Positions 8,762 to 18,790 of a stretch of 64,000 nucleotides of DNA are shown piece after piece. The stretch lies in contig NZ_WEGK01000003.1 in the NCBI RefSeq assembly GCF_009604405.1, forward strand, positions 248,001 through 312,000, read 5' to 3'. The translations under genes were made by a program, and so were the position numbers. Source of the stretch: Nocardia macrotermitis (lineage in GTDB: Bacteria > Actinomycetota > Actinomycetes > Mycobacteriales > Mycobacteriaceae). Numbering within the stretch: the stretch's first letter is position 1; every line of letters starts with the position of its first letter. The notes beneath the pieces were generated by a model. The model was not told the origin of the DNA, made no database searches, and worked only from the letters and a program-made list of their open reading frames with translations.

Positions 8762-9786
8762 ACATCGAAATCGAAGCCCTGCGCGCGATAGTCGCGGACA
8801 AGGGCATCGCGATGGAGACCGTGATCTCCGCGATCGAGTCCGCGCTGCTGACCGCGTACCGGCACACCGACGGCCACGAGCCGAACGCGCGCATCGACAT
8901 CAACCAGAAGTCCGGTGTGGTGCGGGTGATGGCGCGGGAACTCGACGCGGACGGCAACGTGGTCTCCGAATGGGACGACACCCCCGAGGGCTTCGGCCGC
9001 ATCGCCGCGACCACCGCGCGCCAGGTCGTGCTGCAACGGCTGCGCGACGCGGAGAACGAGAAGTCCTTCGGCGAATTCTCCACGCACGAGGGCGATATCG
9101 TCGGCGGCGTCGTGCAGCGCGACGCCCGGATGAACGCCCGCGGCACCATCGTGGTGCGGATCGGCAGCGAGGCGAACGGCGCCGAGGGCGTCATCCCGCC
9201 CGCCGAGCAGGTGCCGGGGGAGAAGTACGAGCACGGCGACCGGATCAAGTGCTACGTGGTGGGCGTCTCGCGCGGTCCACGCGGTCCGCAGATCACGCTC
9301 TCGCGCACGCATCCGAATCTGGTGCGGCGGCTGTTCGCGCTGGAGGTGCCCGAGATCGCCGACGGGTCCGTCGAGATCGTCGCGGTCGCCCGCGAGGCCG
9401 GGCATCGCTCCAAGATCGCCGTGCGGACCACCGTGTCGGGCGTGAACGCCAAGGGCGCGTGTATCGGCCCGATGGGGCAGCGCGTGCGCAACGTGATGAG
9501 CGAACTCGCGGGCGAGAAGATCGACATCATCGACTACGCCGACGATCCCGCCACGTTCGTCGGGAATGCGCTGTCCCCGTCGAAGGTTGTCTCGGTCACG
9601 GTCGTCGACGCGGACGGCCGCGCCGCACGTGTCGTCGTCCCGGACTTCCAGCTGTCGCTGGCGATCGGCAAGGAGGGGCAGAACGCCCGTCTGGCCGCGC
9701 GTCTGACGGGTTGGCGGATCGATATCCGCAGCGATGCCGCACCGGATCCGGCCGGTCCGGTGCGTTCGGAGGCCCAGCGCGGGTGA
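8758..9786 (+). CDS. nusA: Transcription termination/antitermination factor NusA
   Basis: 342 residues, close to the mycobacterial length. Domains in order: an N-terminal RNA-polymerase-binding domain ([20 protein letters not shown]), an S1 domain at about 110-180 ([25 protein letters not shown]), then KH1 and KH2 at about 185-335 ([46 protein letters not shown]). The proteobacterial C-terminal acidic repeats are absent, as usual in this phylum. It binds nascent RNA and RNA polymerase and regulates pausing and rRNA antitermination. Confidence 0.96.
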   Translation: MNIEIEALRAIVADKGIAMETVISAIESALLTAYRHTDGHEPNARIDINQKSGVVRVMARELDADGNVVSEWDDTPEGFGRIAATTARQVVLQRLRDAENEKSFGEFSTHEGDIVGGVVQRDARMNARGTIVVRIGSEANGAEGVIPPAEQVPGEKYEHGDRIKCYVVGVSRGPRGPQITLSRTHPNLVRRLFALEVPEIADGSVEIVAVAREAGHRSKIAVRTTVSGVNAKGACIGPMGQRVRNVMSELAGEKIDIIDYADDPATFVGNALSPSKVVSVTVVDADGRAARVVVPDFQLSLAIGKEGQNARLAARLTGWRIDIRSDAAPDPAGPVRSEAQRG

Positions 9787-9850
9787 GAGATTTCTCGCAC
9801 GGGATGGCGGGTCGGTGAGTAACCAGAGGGCTGGATGCGAGGTTCCGGAC

Positions 9851-10177
9851 ATGGCAGCGGTACAGTGGACGTTGGCTCAGCGCGAGTCTTCGGCTCCATT
9901 GCGCACCGGACCCGTCCGGACGTGCATCGGATGTCGAGAACGCGAGCTGGCCGCCGATCTGTTGCGGATCGTGGCGCAATCATCCGGCACGGAGATTGCG
10001 ATCGTTCCCGATTCGCGGCACAGACTTCCCGGTAGGGGTGCCTGGTTGCACCCCTCATCGGTTTGTCTGAGCACTGCGGAGCGGCGCCGATCGTTCGGCA
10101 GAGCACTACGAGTGTCCGGAAAACTGGATATCTCAGCCCTGGAGCACTACGTCGAGAACAGGCACGAGCACTCATGA
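9851..10177 (+). CDS. YlxR family RNA-binding protein
   Basis: 108 residues with the family signature VRTCIGCRERELAADLLRIV and the GRGAWLHPSSVCL segment. YlxR sits between nusA and infB in most bacteria and is thought to bind RNA or modulate RNase P. The start at ATG 9851 is inferred from a weak GAGG about 9 nt upstream; an earlier in-frame start would overlap nusA. Confidence 0.85.
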   Translation: MAAVQWTLAQRESSAPLRTGPVRTCIGCRERELAADLLRIVAQSSGTEIAIVPDSRHRLPGRGAWLHPSSVCLSTAERRRSFGRALRVSGKLDISALEHYVENRHEHS

Positions 10178-10289
10178 GCACACCGTGAAGTACCAGCGAT
10201 GAACGTCCATCGGAGATAACCCGAGGTCGTGCGGGCCACCCGTCCACAGGTGACGGGCCGCCACGCTCGACCTCTCAGTGAGGAGAGCA

Positions 10290-13200
10290 GTGGCAGGCAA
10301 GGCCCGCGTGCACGAGTTGGCCAAAGAACTCGGTGTCACGAGCAAGGAACTACTCGCAACGCTCAAGGAGCAGGGCGAGTTCGTGAAATCGGCGTCGTCG
10401 ACGGTGGAGGCACCCGTCGCGCGTCGTCTGCGGGAATCGTTCGCATCCAAGTCCGCGCCCGCGAACGGGAGCGCCAAGTCCGGCGGCCCCCGTCCCGGTC
10501 CGGGCCAGTCGGCGCGTCCGGGTCCCAAACCGTCGTCCGGCGCGACGCCCGGTCCCCGTCCGGGACCGCGTCCCGCTCCGGCTCCGGCTCCCGCCCCGGC
10601 GCAGCAGCCCGCGGCTCCGGCCGCCAAGGCTCCCGCTCCGGCCCCCCGCGCGGAGAGCGCCCCTCGGTCGGAGAGCGCTCCGGCCGTCAAGCCCGGTCCC
10701 GCTGTGAAGCCGGGTCCCGCGGCCAAGCCCGCGCCGCAGGAGCACGCGCCGCGTCCGAACAACGACCGCTCCGGTGGTCCGCGTCCGACGCCCGGTGGTC
10801 CGCGTCCGGGGCAGCAGCAACAGCAGCGTCCGGCCGCCGCGCAGGGCGGTGGCCCGCGTCCCGGCGGCCCCAAGCCCGGCCCGAAAACCCCTCGGGTGGG
10901 CAACAATCCGTTCTCCTCGGCGCCTGAGCGTCCCGCGCCGCGTCCGGCTCCCGGTCCGGGTGGCCCGCGTCCGGGTCCGGCGCAGGGTGGTCCGCGTCCG
11001 ACGCCCGGTCAGCGTCCCGGCCCCGGTCAGGGTGGCGGTCAGCGTCCGGCCGCGGCGCAGGGCGGTGGCCCGCGTCCGGGTGGTCCGCGTCCCAGCCCCG
11101 GCTCGATGCCGCCGCGTCCGAATCCGGGTGCGATGCCGCAGCGTGCGGCCCGTCCGGGTCCGAGCGGCGCCGGTCGTCCGGGTCGTCCGGGCGGTGGTCC
11201 CGGTGGCGGTGGCGGTCGTCCCGGTGGCGGCGGTGGCGGTTACCGCGGTGGCGGTGGCGGCGCCGGCACGGGTGGTCCCGGTGGCGGCGCCGGTGCGGGT
11301 GCTCCCGCGGCCGGTGGTTTCCGGGGACGTCCCGGTGGCGGCGGCGGTCGTCCCGGTGGTCCGGGTGGTCGTGGCGGTGCCGCGGGTGCGTTCGGACGCC
11401 CGGGTGGCGCTCCGCGTCGCGGCCGCAAGTCCAAGCGTCAGAAGCGCCAGGAATACGACTCGATGCAGGCGCCCGCCGTCGGCGGCGTGCGGCTGCCGCG
11501 CGGTAACGGCGAGATCATCCGGCTCGCCCGTGGCGCGTCGCTGTCCGACTTCGCCGAGAAGATCAACGCCAACCCGGCCTCGCTGGTCCAGGCGCTGTTC
11601 AACCTCGGTGAGATGGTGACCGCGACCCAGTCGGTGAACGACGAGACGCTCGAGCTGCTCGGCGGCGAGATGAACTACGTCGTGCACGTGGTCTCCCCGG
11701 AGGACGAGGACCGCGAGCTGCTGGAGAGCTTCGACCTCACCTACGGCGAGGACGAGGGCGGCGAGGACGACCTGCAGGTCCGTCCGCCGGTGGTCACCGT
11801 CATGGGCCACGTCGACCACGGTAAGACCCGACTGCTGGACACCATCCGCAAGACCAACGTCCGCGAGGGCGAGGCCGGCGGTATCACCCAGCACATCGGC
11901 GCCTACCAGGTGCTGACGAACGTCAACGACGAGGATCGCCTGATCACCTTCATCGACACCCCGGGTCACGAGGCGTTCACCGCCATGCGTGCCCGTGGTG
12001 CGAAGTCCACGGACATCGCGGTGCTGGTGGTCGCGGCCGACGACGGCGTCATGCCGCAGACGGTGGAGGCCATCAACCACGCGCAGGCCGCGGACGTGCC
12101 GATCGTGGTGGCGGTCAACAAGATCGACAAGGAGGGTGCGAACCCTCAGAAGATCCGTCAGCAGCTGACCGAGTACAACCTGGTGGCCGAGGAATTCGGT
12201 GGCGACACCATGTTCGTCGACATCTCCGCCCGGCAGAACATCAACATCCAGGGTCTGCTGGAAGCGGTCGTGCTGACCGCCGACGCGGCGCTGGACCTGC
12301 GGGCCAACCCGGACATGGACGCCCAGGGTGTCGCCATCGAGGCGCACCTGGACCGCGGCCGTGGCCCGGTGGCGACCGTGCTCATCCAGCGCGGCACCCT
12401 GCACGTCGGCGACTCGATCGTCGCGGGCGATGCCTACGGTCGCGTGCGACGCATGGTCGACGAGCACGGTGAGGACGTCGAGGCGGCGCTGCCGTCGCGG
12501 CCGGTCCAGGTCATCGGTTTCACCTCGGTGCCCGGTGCGGGTGACAACCTGCTGGTCGTCGAGGAGGACCGCATCGCGCGGCAGATCGCGGACCGTCGCA
12601 ATGCGCGCAAGCGCAACGCGCTGGCCGCCCGCAGCCGCAAGCGGATCAGCCTGGAAGATCTGGATGCCGCTCTGAAGGAGACCTCGGAGCTGAACCTGAT
12701 CCTCAAGGGCGACAACTCGGGTACCGTCGAGGCGCTCGAGGAGGCCCTGCTGGGCATCGAGATCAGCGACGAGGTGCGGTTGCGGGTCATCGACCGCGGT
12801 GTCGGTGGCGTCACCGAGACCAACGTCAACCTGGCGTCGGCCTCGAACGCGATCATCATCGGGTTCAACGTGCGCGCGGAGGGCAAGGCCACCGAGCTGG
12901 CCAACCGCGAGGGCGTGGACATCCGGTACTACTCGGTGATCTACCAGGCCATCGACGAGATCGAGAAGGCCCTCAAGGGCATGCTCAAGCCGATCTACGA
13001 AGAGGTCGAGCTGGGGCGGGCGGAGATCCGGGCGATCTTCCGCTCCTCGAAGATCGGCAACATCGCCGGTTGTATGGTCACCGCAGGGGCGGTCAAGCGC
13101 AACGCGAAGGTGCGCCTGCTCCGCGACAATGTCGTGGTCGCCGAGACCACGTTGCAGTCGTTGCGCCGGGAGAAGGACGATGTCATGGAGGCTCGCGAGG

Positions 13201-13292
13201 GCTTCGAATGTGGTATCACCCTGGGCTACAACGACATCAAGGAAGGCGACGTCATCGAGGCCTTCGAGCTTCGTGAGAAGCCGCGGGACTGA
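10290..13292 (+). CDS. infB: Translation initiation factor IF-2
   Basis: 1000 residues. The N-terminal IF2 domain ([20 protein letters not shown]) is followed by a roughly 310-residue Pro/Gly/Arg-rich region (about 70-385) and a second conserved N-domain ([20 protein letters not shown]). The GTPase domain shows GHVDHGKT at about 505-512, DTPGHEAF at about 555 and NKID at about 610. EF-Tu-like and C1/C2 domains complete it. It brings fMet-tRNA to the 30S subunit and promotes subunit joining. Start GTG 10290 gives the conserved [16 protein letters not shown] lies 4 nt upstream. The disordered region is much longer than in E. coli but usual for actinobacteria. Opposite-strand frames over it are GC-bias artefacts. 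Confidence 0.97.
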   Translation: MAGKARVHELAKELGVTSKELLATLKEQGEFVKSASSTVEAPVARRLRESFASKSAPANGSAKSGGPRPGPGQSARPGPKPSSGATPGPRPGPRPAPAPAPAPAQQPAAPAAKAPAPAPRAESAPRSESAPAVKPGPAVKPGPAAKPAPQEHAPRPNNDRSGGPRPTPGGPRPGQQQQQRPAAAQGGGPRPGGPKPGPKTPRVGNNPFSSAPERPAPRPAPGPGGPRPGPAQGGPRPTPGQRPGPGQGGGQRPAAAQGGGPRPGGPRPSPGSMPPRPNPGAMPQRAARPGPSGAGRPGRPGGGPGGGGGRPGGGGGGYRGGGGGAGTGGPGGGAGAGAPAAGGFRGRPGGGGGRPGGPGGRGGAAGAFGRPGGAPRRGRKSKRQKRQEYDSMQAPAVGGVRLPRGNGEIIRLARGASLSDFAEKINANPASLVQALFNLGEMVTATQSVNDETLELLGGEMNYVVHVVSPEDEDRELLESFDLTYGEDEGGEDDLQVRPPVVTVMGHVDHGKTRLLDTIRKTNVREGEAGGITQHIGAYQVLTNVNDEDRLITFIDTPGHEAFTAMRARGAKSTDIAVLVVAADDGVMPQTVEAINHAQAADVPIVVAVNKIDKEGANPQKIRQQLTEYNLVAEEFGGDTMFVDISARQNINIQGLLEAVVLTADAALDLRANPDMDAQGVAIEAHLDRGRGPVATVLIQRGTLHVGDSIVAGDAYGRVRRMVDEHGEDVEAALPSRPVQVIGFTSVPGAGDNLLVVEEDRIARQIADRRNARKRNALAARSRKRISLEDLDAALKETSELNLILKGDNSGTVEALEEALLGIEISDEVRLRVIDRGVGGVTETNVNLASASNAIIIGFNVRAEGKATELANREGVDIRYYSVIYQAIDEIEKALKGMLKPIYEEVELGRAEIRAIFRSSKIGNIAGCMVTAGAVKRNAKVRLLRDNVVVAETTLQSLRREKDDVMEAREGFECGITLGYNDIKEGDVIEAFELREKPRD

Positions 13293-13324
13293 GCGGATCT
13301 CGTTCCTGTCACATCATCGCCGTT

Positions 13325-13355
13325 CGCGTCCGGCCGGTTCTTCCGGCCGGACGCG
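13325..13355 (+). terminator. Strong hairpin after infB
   Basis: CGCGTCCGGCCGG (13325-13337) and CCGGCCGGACGCG (13343-13355) give a perfect 13-bp stem with loop TTCTT. It lies 32 nt after the infB stop and before the next gene on the same strand, so it may end the operon or partly attenuate it. Confidence 0.75.
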
Positions 13356-13409
13356 GCGGGCGGTGGTGTGGCCGGGTCCGGTGCCGCTGAAAAATGAAGA
13401 GGTGAGCCT

Positions 13410-13700
13410 TTGTTCATCGGAGCGCTCGAGTTCGACATTCTGCTCGGCGATGTTCATTCGCTGAAGCAGAAGCGCTCGGTGATCCGTCCGGTCGTGGCCG
13501 AGTTACAGCGCTTCGGCGTGAGCGCGGCCGAGGGCGGAGAGCACGACAAACATCGCCGCACACTGCTGGGCGTCGCCCTGGTCAGCTCCGAGATGAGTCA
13601 TCTCACACAGGTGCTGGACAAATGTGAGCGCCACGTTGCGGCCCGTCCGGAGTTAGAGTTGCTGGCAGTACGCCGCAGAATCTTCGGGCCGGAAGACTGA
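13410..13700 (+). CDS. DUF503 family protein
   Basis: A 96-residue protein starting at TTG 13410 (FIGALEFDILLGDVHSLKQK), the normal N-terminus of DUF503 proteins, which often precede rbfA. AGAGGTGA upstream supplies a ribosome-binding site. The conserved segment RPVVAELQRFGVSAAEGGEHDKHRR is visible. Function is unknown; the position suggests a link to ribosome biogenesis. The TTG start may keep expression low. Confidence 0.85.
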   Translation: MFIGALEFDILLGDVHSLKQKRSVIRPVVAELQRFGVSAAEGGEHDKHRRTLLGVALVSSEMSHLTQVLDKCERHVAARPELELLAVRRRIFGPED

Positions 13701-13746
13701 TCGGCGGCATCGTGTCCGCCGCTAGTGGATACTTCAGGAGGAAGCC

Positions 13747-14190
13747 ATGGTGGATCAGGCCAGGGCACGCCGACTCGCGAAGCGGATCGTCACGATCGTG
13801 GGTACGGCGATCGAATACGAGATCAAGGATCCGAGACTGAGTTTCGTCACGATCACCGACGCCAAGGTGACCGGTGATCTGCGCGAGGCGACCGTCTACT
13901 ACACCGTGTTGGGCGAGAATTTGCAGTCCGAACCCGATTACGCGGCCGCGGCCGCGGGTCTGGACAAGGCCAAGGGTGTGCTGCGCTCCAAGGTCGGTGC
14001 GGCGACGGGGATCAAGTTCACGCCCTCGCTGGCGTTCGTGCTGGACACCGTGCCGGATGCGGCGCGGGAGATGGAGGAACTGCTGGCTCGGGCCCGCGCG
14101 GTCGACGAGCGGGTGGCGCAGGTCGCCGCGAACGCGACCCATGCCGGTGACGCCGACCCCTACAAGACCGAACCGGACGAGGAAGACTGA
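13747..14190 (+). CDS. rbfA: 30S ribosome-binding factor A (RbfA)
   Basis: 147 residues with the single KH-like fold of Rbf[21 protein letters not shown] at the start, [29 protein letters not shown] and [19 protein letters not shown]. It helps 16S rRNA 5'-end maturation and cold adaptation. AGGAGG directly upstream fixes the start. The tail is acidic (KTEPDEED). It lies between DUF503 and the DHH phosphoesterase, as in mycobacteria. Confidence 0.95.
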   Translation: MVDQARARRLAKRIVTIVGTAIEYEIKDPRLSFVTITDAKVTGDLREATVYYTVLGENLQSEPDYAAAAAGLDKAKGVLRSKVGAATGIKFTPSLAFVLDTVPDAAREMEELLARARAVDERVAQVAANATHAGDADPYKTEPDEED

Positions 14191-14256
14191 CCGCGTTTTC
14201 GTGGTCATCGCGATGGGAAAGCTTCTCGAGTAGGTCGCCCCATCGCCAGAGGAAAC

Positions 14257-15279
14257 GTGGTCGAGACCATGACAGCAGTAACACCGGCGGCCGATCTCGC
14301 TGCGGCCGTGCAGGTTCTGGATACGGCGCGGTCGGTGACCGTGCTGTGTCACGTACAGCCCGACGCCGACACCATCGGTAGCGGGCTGGCGCTCGCGCAG
14401 GTGCTGCACCGGCGGGGCGTTCCGGTGCGGGTCTCCTTCGCCGCGCCGGCGGATTTGCCGGTCTCGATGCGTTCGCTGCCCGGCACCGAACATCTGGTGC
14501 GGCCGGAGCAGGTGCCCACCGAGGTGGACGTGCTGGTCGCGGTGGATTGCGGCAGTGCGGGGCGGCTCGGCGCGTTGGCGGACCGGATCGACGGCGCGAC
14601 AACGACTCTGGTGCTCGACCATCATCGGTCCAACACCTGTTTCGGCTCGGTGAACGTGGTGGATCCGACCGCGGAGTCGACCACCGCACTGCTCGCGCGG
14701 ATCCTCGACGCCTGGGGTGAGCCGATCGATTACGACATCGCGTTCTGCCTGTTCGCGGGTCTGGTGACCGATACCGGATCGTTCAAATGGGCTGGGCCCG
14801 GGACACATCGGCTCGCGGAGCGGCTGCTCGCGACGGGGATCGACGGCGCGGGGATCACGCGCACGCTGATGGACACCCATCCGTTCGGCTGGCTCGGCAT
14901 GCTCTCGCGGGTGCTGGACACCGCGCGGATCGAACCGTCGGCGGCCGGTGGTGAGGGGTTGGTCTACGTTTTCGTGCGCCGCGAGGATATGGACGGGGTG
15001 CGTTCGGAGGAGGTCGAGAGCGTCATCGACGTCATCCGGACCACGGCTGAGGCGGCGATCGCGGTGGTGTTCAAGGAATCTCGCACGACGGCCGAGCTGT
15101 GGACCGTTTCGCTGCGTTCGCGGGCGTCGGGGATCGGTGCGGACGACGGCGTCGACGTGGCGCGCGTCGCGACGGTGCTGGGTGGTGGCGGACATCGCTA
15201 CGCGGCGGGCTACACGACGACCGGAACGCCCGCGCAGCTCGTCACGTCGCTGCTGGCAGCTCTCGACAGCGCCGCTTAG
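14257..15279 (+). CDS. DHH/DHHA1 phosphoesterase (NrnA/CnpB type)
   Basis: 340 residues. DHH-domain metal ligands: His32, Asp36 and Asp38 in CHVQPDADT, Asp97 in VDCGS, and DHH at 121-123. The DHHA1 domain ends with GGGGHRYAAG at about 310-319. The M. tuberculosis gene in this position (Rv2837c, from memory) hydrolyses c-di-AMP/pApA and short RNAs, so a nanoRNase/cyclic-dinucleotide role is the best call. The GTG start has AGAGGA just 3 nt upstream; ATG 14269 is an alternative. Confidence 0.9.
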   Translation: MVETMTAVTPAADLAAAVQVLDTARSVTVLCHVQPDADTIGSGLALAQVLHRRGVPVRVSFAAPADLPVSMRSLPGTEHLVRPEQVPTEVDVLVAVDCGSAGRLGALADRIDGATTTLVLDHHRSNTCFGSVNVVDPTAESTTALLARILDAWGEPIDYDIAFCLFAGLVTDTGSFKWAGPGTHRLAERLLATGIDGAGITRTLMDTHPFGWLGMLSRVLDTARIEPSAAGGEGLVYVFVRREDMDGVRSEEVESVIDVIRTTAEAAIAVVFKESRTTAELWTVSLRSRASGIGADDGVDVARVATVLGGGGHRYAAGYTTTGTPAQLVTSLLAALDSAA

Positions 15280-15455
15280 TTCGGCGTTTTCTGGGCGTGC
15301 TGTCCCGGTCGTGCCCGGCGGCGGAAATTGTCGTACCCCTGTGCCATTGTGGTGTCGAATTATCGGGCGATCGGGAAGGGCTGTGGTGGACTCGGTCGGA
15401 GGGGTGCGCTCGGGCAGGACACCGCGGCGCGATGATGACGTGAGGGGTGGGTTCG

Positions 15456-16820
15456 GTGTCGGGTGACGCGGTGCGGGAACAGGCGACGGACGAGGTCGTC
15501 GAGACGGTTGCGGCCGGGCCCGGGCGGATTCTGCGGATCGCGATTCCGACGTTGGGGGTGTTGGTGGCCGAGCCGATCTATCTGCTGTTCGATATGGCGG
15601 TGGTCGGGCGGCTGGGGGCGTTGGCGTTGGCGGGGCTCGCGGTCGGTGGGTTGATTCTGGGGCTGGTCAGTACGCAGTTGACGTTCCTGAGTTACGGAAC
15701 GACCGCACGCGCTGCCCGGCGGCACGGTGCCGGGGACACCGCCGGAGCCATCGGGGAGGGGGTGCAGGCGAGTTGGCTGGCGGTCGGGATCGGGGTGGCG
15801 ATCATCGCGGTGTTGCAGGTGCTCGCGGGCCCGATCACCCATGCGGTCGCCGGGCGGGCCGATATCGCGGACGAGGCCGTGCGGTGGGTGCGCATCGCGT
15901 GCTGCGGGGTGCCGTTGATTCTGCTGGCCAATGCCGGGAACGGGTGGATGCGCGGGGTGCAGCGGATTCGTCGGCCGCTGGTGTATGTGATTGCGGGACT
16001 GGTGATTTCGGCCGTCCTGTGTCCGACGCTGGTGCACGGTCTGCTGGGTGCGCCGCGGCTGGGGCTGGCCGGGTCGGCGACCGCGAATCTGGCCGGGCAG
16101 CTGGTATCGGGCGGGTTCTTCCTGAGTTCGCTGGTGCGGCAACGGGTTCCGCTGGCTCCGCAGCCGGAGATCATGCGTGATCAGTTGCGGCTGGGGCGCG
16201 ATCTGATCATGCGCAGCTTCGCCTTTCAGGCGTGTTTCGTCTCGGCGGGCGCGGTGGCTTCGAGATTCGGCGCTGCCTCGGTGGCGGCGCATCAGCTGGT
16301 GTTGCAGTTGTGGAATTTCCTGAGCCTGACGTTGGATTCGCTCGCGATCGCCGCGCAGACGCTGGTCGGCGCGGCGCTCGGTGCGGGCCAGGCGGCCGGT
16401 GCGCAGCGGCTGGCGCGGCGGATCACGGCCTGGTCGACGCTGTTCGCGATCGTGCTCGCGGTGCTCTTCGGCGCGGGCAGTGTGCTGGTGCCGGAACTGT
16501 TCACCGGTGACGCCCAGGTGCTGGATCGGGTGCACGTCATCTGGTGGTTCTTCGTGCCGTTGATTCCGGTCGCGGGCGTGGTGTTCGCGCTGGACGGGGT
16601 GCTGCTCGGCGCGGGCGACGCGGCCTATCTACGCAACACCACGATGCTCGCCGGGCTGCTCGGATTCCTGCCGATGATCTGGCTGTCGCTGGTCTTCCAC
16701 TGGGGGATCGCCGGGATCTGGGCGGGGCTGAGCGGATTCATCGTCGCACGCCTGGTCGCGGTCGGTATTCGGGCGGTGTCGGGGCGCTGGGCGCGGGTGG
16801 GTGCGGAACTGCCGTCCTAG
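15456..16820 (+). CDS. dinF: MATE family efflux transporter (DinF-like)
   Basis: About 454 residues with twelve predicted membrane segments and MATE features: PTLGVLVAEPIYLLFDMAVV near the N-terminus and the second-half repeat from MRSFAFQACFVSAGAVASRF, with AAHQLVLQLWNFLSLTLDSL. It probably exports drugs or metabolites in exchange for protons or sodium. It follows the DHH gene as in M. tuberculosis. Start GTG 15456 is chosen for GAGGGG at 15442-15447; GTG 15447 is possible. Confidence 0.88.
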   Translation: MSGDAVREQATDEVVETVAAGPGRILRIAIPTLGVLVAEPIYLLFDMAVVGRLGALALAGLAVGGLILGLVSTQLTFLSYGTTARAARRHGAGDTAGAIGEGVQASWLAVGIGVAIIAVLQVLAGPITHAVAGRADIADEAVRWVRIACCGVPLILLANAGNGWMRGVQRIRRPLVYVIAGLVISAVLCPTLVHGLLGAPRLGLAGSATANLAGQLVSGGFFLSSLVRQRVPLAPQPEIMRDQLRLGRDLIMRSFAFQACFVSAGAVASRFGAASVAAHQLVLQLWNFLSLTLDSLAIAAQTLVGAALGAGQAAGAQRLARRITAWSTLFAIVLAVLFGAGSVLVPELFTGDAQVLDRVHVIWWFFVPLIPVAGVVFALDGVLLGAGDAAYLRNTTMLAGLLGFLPMIWLSLVFHWGIAGIWAGLSGFIVARLVAVGIRAVSGRWARVGAELPS

Positions 16821-16912
16821 CGCGGTTGGCTCCCGAACCCGGGAGCATGGGAATGTGGAGACAGTGGCCGCGGTTACGCAGGGGACGCGGGCGAGCAGAG
16901 AGGTTGTGCCGG

Positions 16913-17872
16913 GTGGTTGCGAAGCTGATGGCGGTGAGCGATATCCATGTCGGGCATCAGGGCAACAAGCCCGTGGTGGAGGCGATCCGCGCCGACTCGC
17001 CCGAGGACTGGCTGATCGTCGCCGGGGACGTCGGGGAGCGCAGTGACGATATTCGCTGGGCGCTGAGCATTCTGCGCGAGCGGTTCGCCAAGGTGATCTG
17101 GGTGCCGGGGAATCACGAGTTGTGGACCACGGCCAAGGATCCGGTGCAGATGCGGGGTGCGGCGCGCTACGACTATCTGGTGTCGCTGTGCCGGGATCTG
17201 GATGTCGTCACGCCCGAGGATCCGTTCCCGGTGTGGGAGGGCGAGGGGTCGCAGGAGTTCGGCGGTCCGGTGACGCTCGCGCCGATGTTCGTGCTGTACG
17301 ACTACTCCTGGATGCCCGAGGGCACCTACACCGCGACCGACGCGTTGCGCGTCGCGCGGGATCGCAATGTGGTGGCCACCGACGAATTCCTGCTGTCGCC
17401 GGATCCGTACATCACCCGCGACGCCTGGTGCGAGGCCCGGGTGAAGTACACCCGCCGCCGCCTCGATGATCTCGCGCCCGACACCCCGATCGTGCTGATC
17501 AATCATTTCCCGCTGAATCGCGAGCCCACCCGGATGCTGTTCTATCCGGAATTCGCGCTGTGGTGCGGCACCGAACTCACCGCCGATTGGCACACCCGCT
17601 ACAACGTGGTCTGTTCGGTCTACGGCCACTTGCACATTCCGCGCACCACGTATTACGACGGTGTGCGTTTCGAGGAGGTCTCGCTCGGTTATCCGCGCGA
17701 ATGGAAGCGTCGCGGTCTGCCCGACAAGCTGCTGCGGCAGATCCTGCCCGCGCCGCACTATGGTCCCGATGATCTGAACCAGTGGGGTGGCCACTTCAAG
17801 GTCACACCCGAGATGGCCGAGGCCGCGGAGAAGATGCGACAGATGGCGGAACGTCGTCGCGGAATGGCCTGA
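16913..17872 (+). CDS. Calcineurin-like metallophosphoesterase
   Basis: 319 residues with binuclear metal motifs in order: DIH (10-12), GDVGE (about 38-42), GNHE (66-69), INHFPL and YGHLH. It hydrolyses a phosphoester of unknown identity. It precedes pptT and truB, as does its mycobacterial relative (Rv2795c, from memory). In M. tuberculosis loss of that relative was reported to suppress PptT inhibition, so a role in coenzyme A or phosphopantetheine homeostasis is plausible. Start GTG 16913 follows AGAGAGG by 9 nt; ATG 16928 is the alternative. Confidence 0.86.
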   Translation: MVAKLMAVSDIHVGHQGNKPVVEAIRADSPEDWLIVAGDVGERSDDIRWALSILRERFAKVIWVPGNHELWTTAKDPVQMRGAARYDYLVSLCRDLDVVTPEDPFPVWEGEGSQEFGGPVTLAPMFVLYDYSWMPEGTYTATDALRVARDRNVVATDEFLLSPDPYITRDAWCEARVKYTRRRLDDLAPDTPIVLINHFPLNREPTRMLFYPEFALWCGTELTADWHTRYNVVCSVYGHLHIPRTTYYDGVRFEEVSLGYPREWKRRGLPDKLLRQILPAPHYGPDDLNQWGGHFKVTPEMAEAAEKMRQMAERRRGMA

Positions 17873-17990
17873 GTCGTCCGCCCGGCCGATCCCGGACCGA
17901 GAGGTTCGGGCTCTGCGGTGTGCGAAATGGTCGCGCTCGGGGTCTGCGCCCGCTGGTATATGCCGGGACAGCACGTCCCGGGCGCTCGGC

Positions 17991-17996
17991 TAGGCT
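17991..17996 (+). promoter_or_regulatory. Possible -10 (TAGGCT) for pptT-truB
   Basis: TAGGCT about 57 nt before the pptT start. The same hexamer stands before ribF, rpsO and dapB in this window. No clear -35 is visible. Confidence 0.35.
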
Positions 17997-18052
17997 CGTG
18001 GAGCAGGTAGACAGCGATTCAGGAGGCGGTCATCGAGGAGTCGGCGAGCGAG

Positions 18053-18790
18053 ATGCGCGAGGTGAAGAGCGTGTCCGATCACGGTGGGGCCGGTGAACGT
18101 ACCGAATCAGGCGGAGCCGCACGGATACTCGGCAGGATTCTGCCCGGCGGTGTGGCGGCGGCCGAGTTGGTGCACTATCCCGAGGGCTTGCGGGTGCATC
18201 CGGGGGAGGAGCATCTGATCGCCAAATCGGTGGAGAAGCGGCGGCGGGATTTCATCGGGGCCCGGCACTGTGCGCGGCAGGCGCTGGCGCAGTTGGGTGA
18301 GCCGCAGGTGGCGATCGGTAAGGGGGAGCGCGGGATGCCGCTGTTCCCGCGCGGTGTGGTCGGCAGTCTGACCCATTGCGACGGGTATCGGGCCGCGGCG
18401 TTGGCGCACCGGCTGCGTTGGCGATCGGTCGGGATCGATGCCGAGCCGCACGGGCCGCTGCCCGAAGGCGTGCTGGAGTCGGTGAGCCTGCCCCCGGAAC
18501 GCACCTGGCTGGCCGGTGCGCTGCCCGCGACGGGCCTGCATCTGGACCGGCTGCTGTTCTGCGCCAAGGAGGCCACCTACAAGGCGTGGTTCCCATTGAC
18601 GTTGCGCTGGTTGGGTTTCGAGGACGCGCACATCACCTTCACCATCGATGAGGAAGGTTCGTCGGGTGGTTTCCACAGCGAGCTGCTGATCCCCGGGCAG
18701 ACCACCGACGGCGGCGCACCGCTGCTGAGTTTCGACGGACGCTGGCTGATCGCCGAGGGGCTGATCCTGACCGCGATCGCGGTCGGCTGA
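18053..18790 (+). CDS. pptT: 4'-phosphopantetheinyl transferase PptT
   Basis: 245 residues. Signatures are RRRDFIGARHCARQALAQLG, VGSLTHCDGYRAAALA, VGIDAEPH (Mg2+-binding Asp and Glu) and FCAKEATYKAWFPLT followed by RWLGFEDAHITF. These are almost identical to mycobacterial PptT. It moves phosphopantetheine from CoA to carrier proteins of polyketide, fatty-acid and siderophore synthesis and is needed for mycolic-acid-type lipids. The ATG start is tentative: AGGAGG at 18021-18026 is distant and GAGGAG at 18035-18040 is 12 nt away. The stop overlaps truB by 1 nt. Confidence 0.95.
   Translation: MREVKSVSDHGGAGERTESGGAARILGRILPGGVAAAELVHYPEGLRVHPGEEHLIAKSVEKRRRDFIGARHCARQALAQLGEPQVAIGKGERGMPLFPRGVVGSLTHCDGYRAAALAHRLRWRSVGIDAEPHGPLPEGVLESVSLPPERTWLAGALPATGLHLDRLLFCAKEATYKAWFPLTLRWLGFEDAHITFTIDEEGSSGGFHSELLIPGQTTDGGAPLLSFDGRWLIAEGLILTAIAVG

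Noticed and set aside
10350-12467. A 705-residue minus-strand frame across infB
   Set aside because: Antisense to the highly conserved IF-2; composition is Arg/Thr/Gly repeats typical of GC-bias frames.
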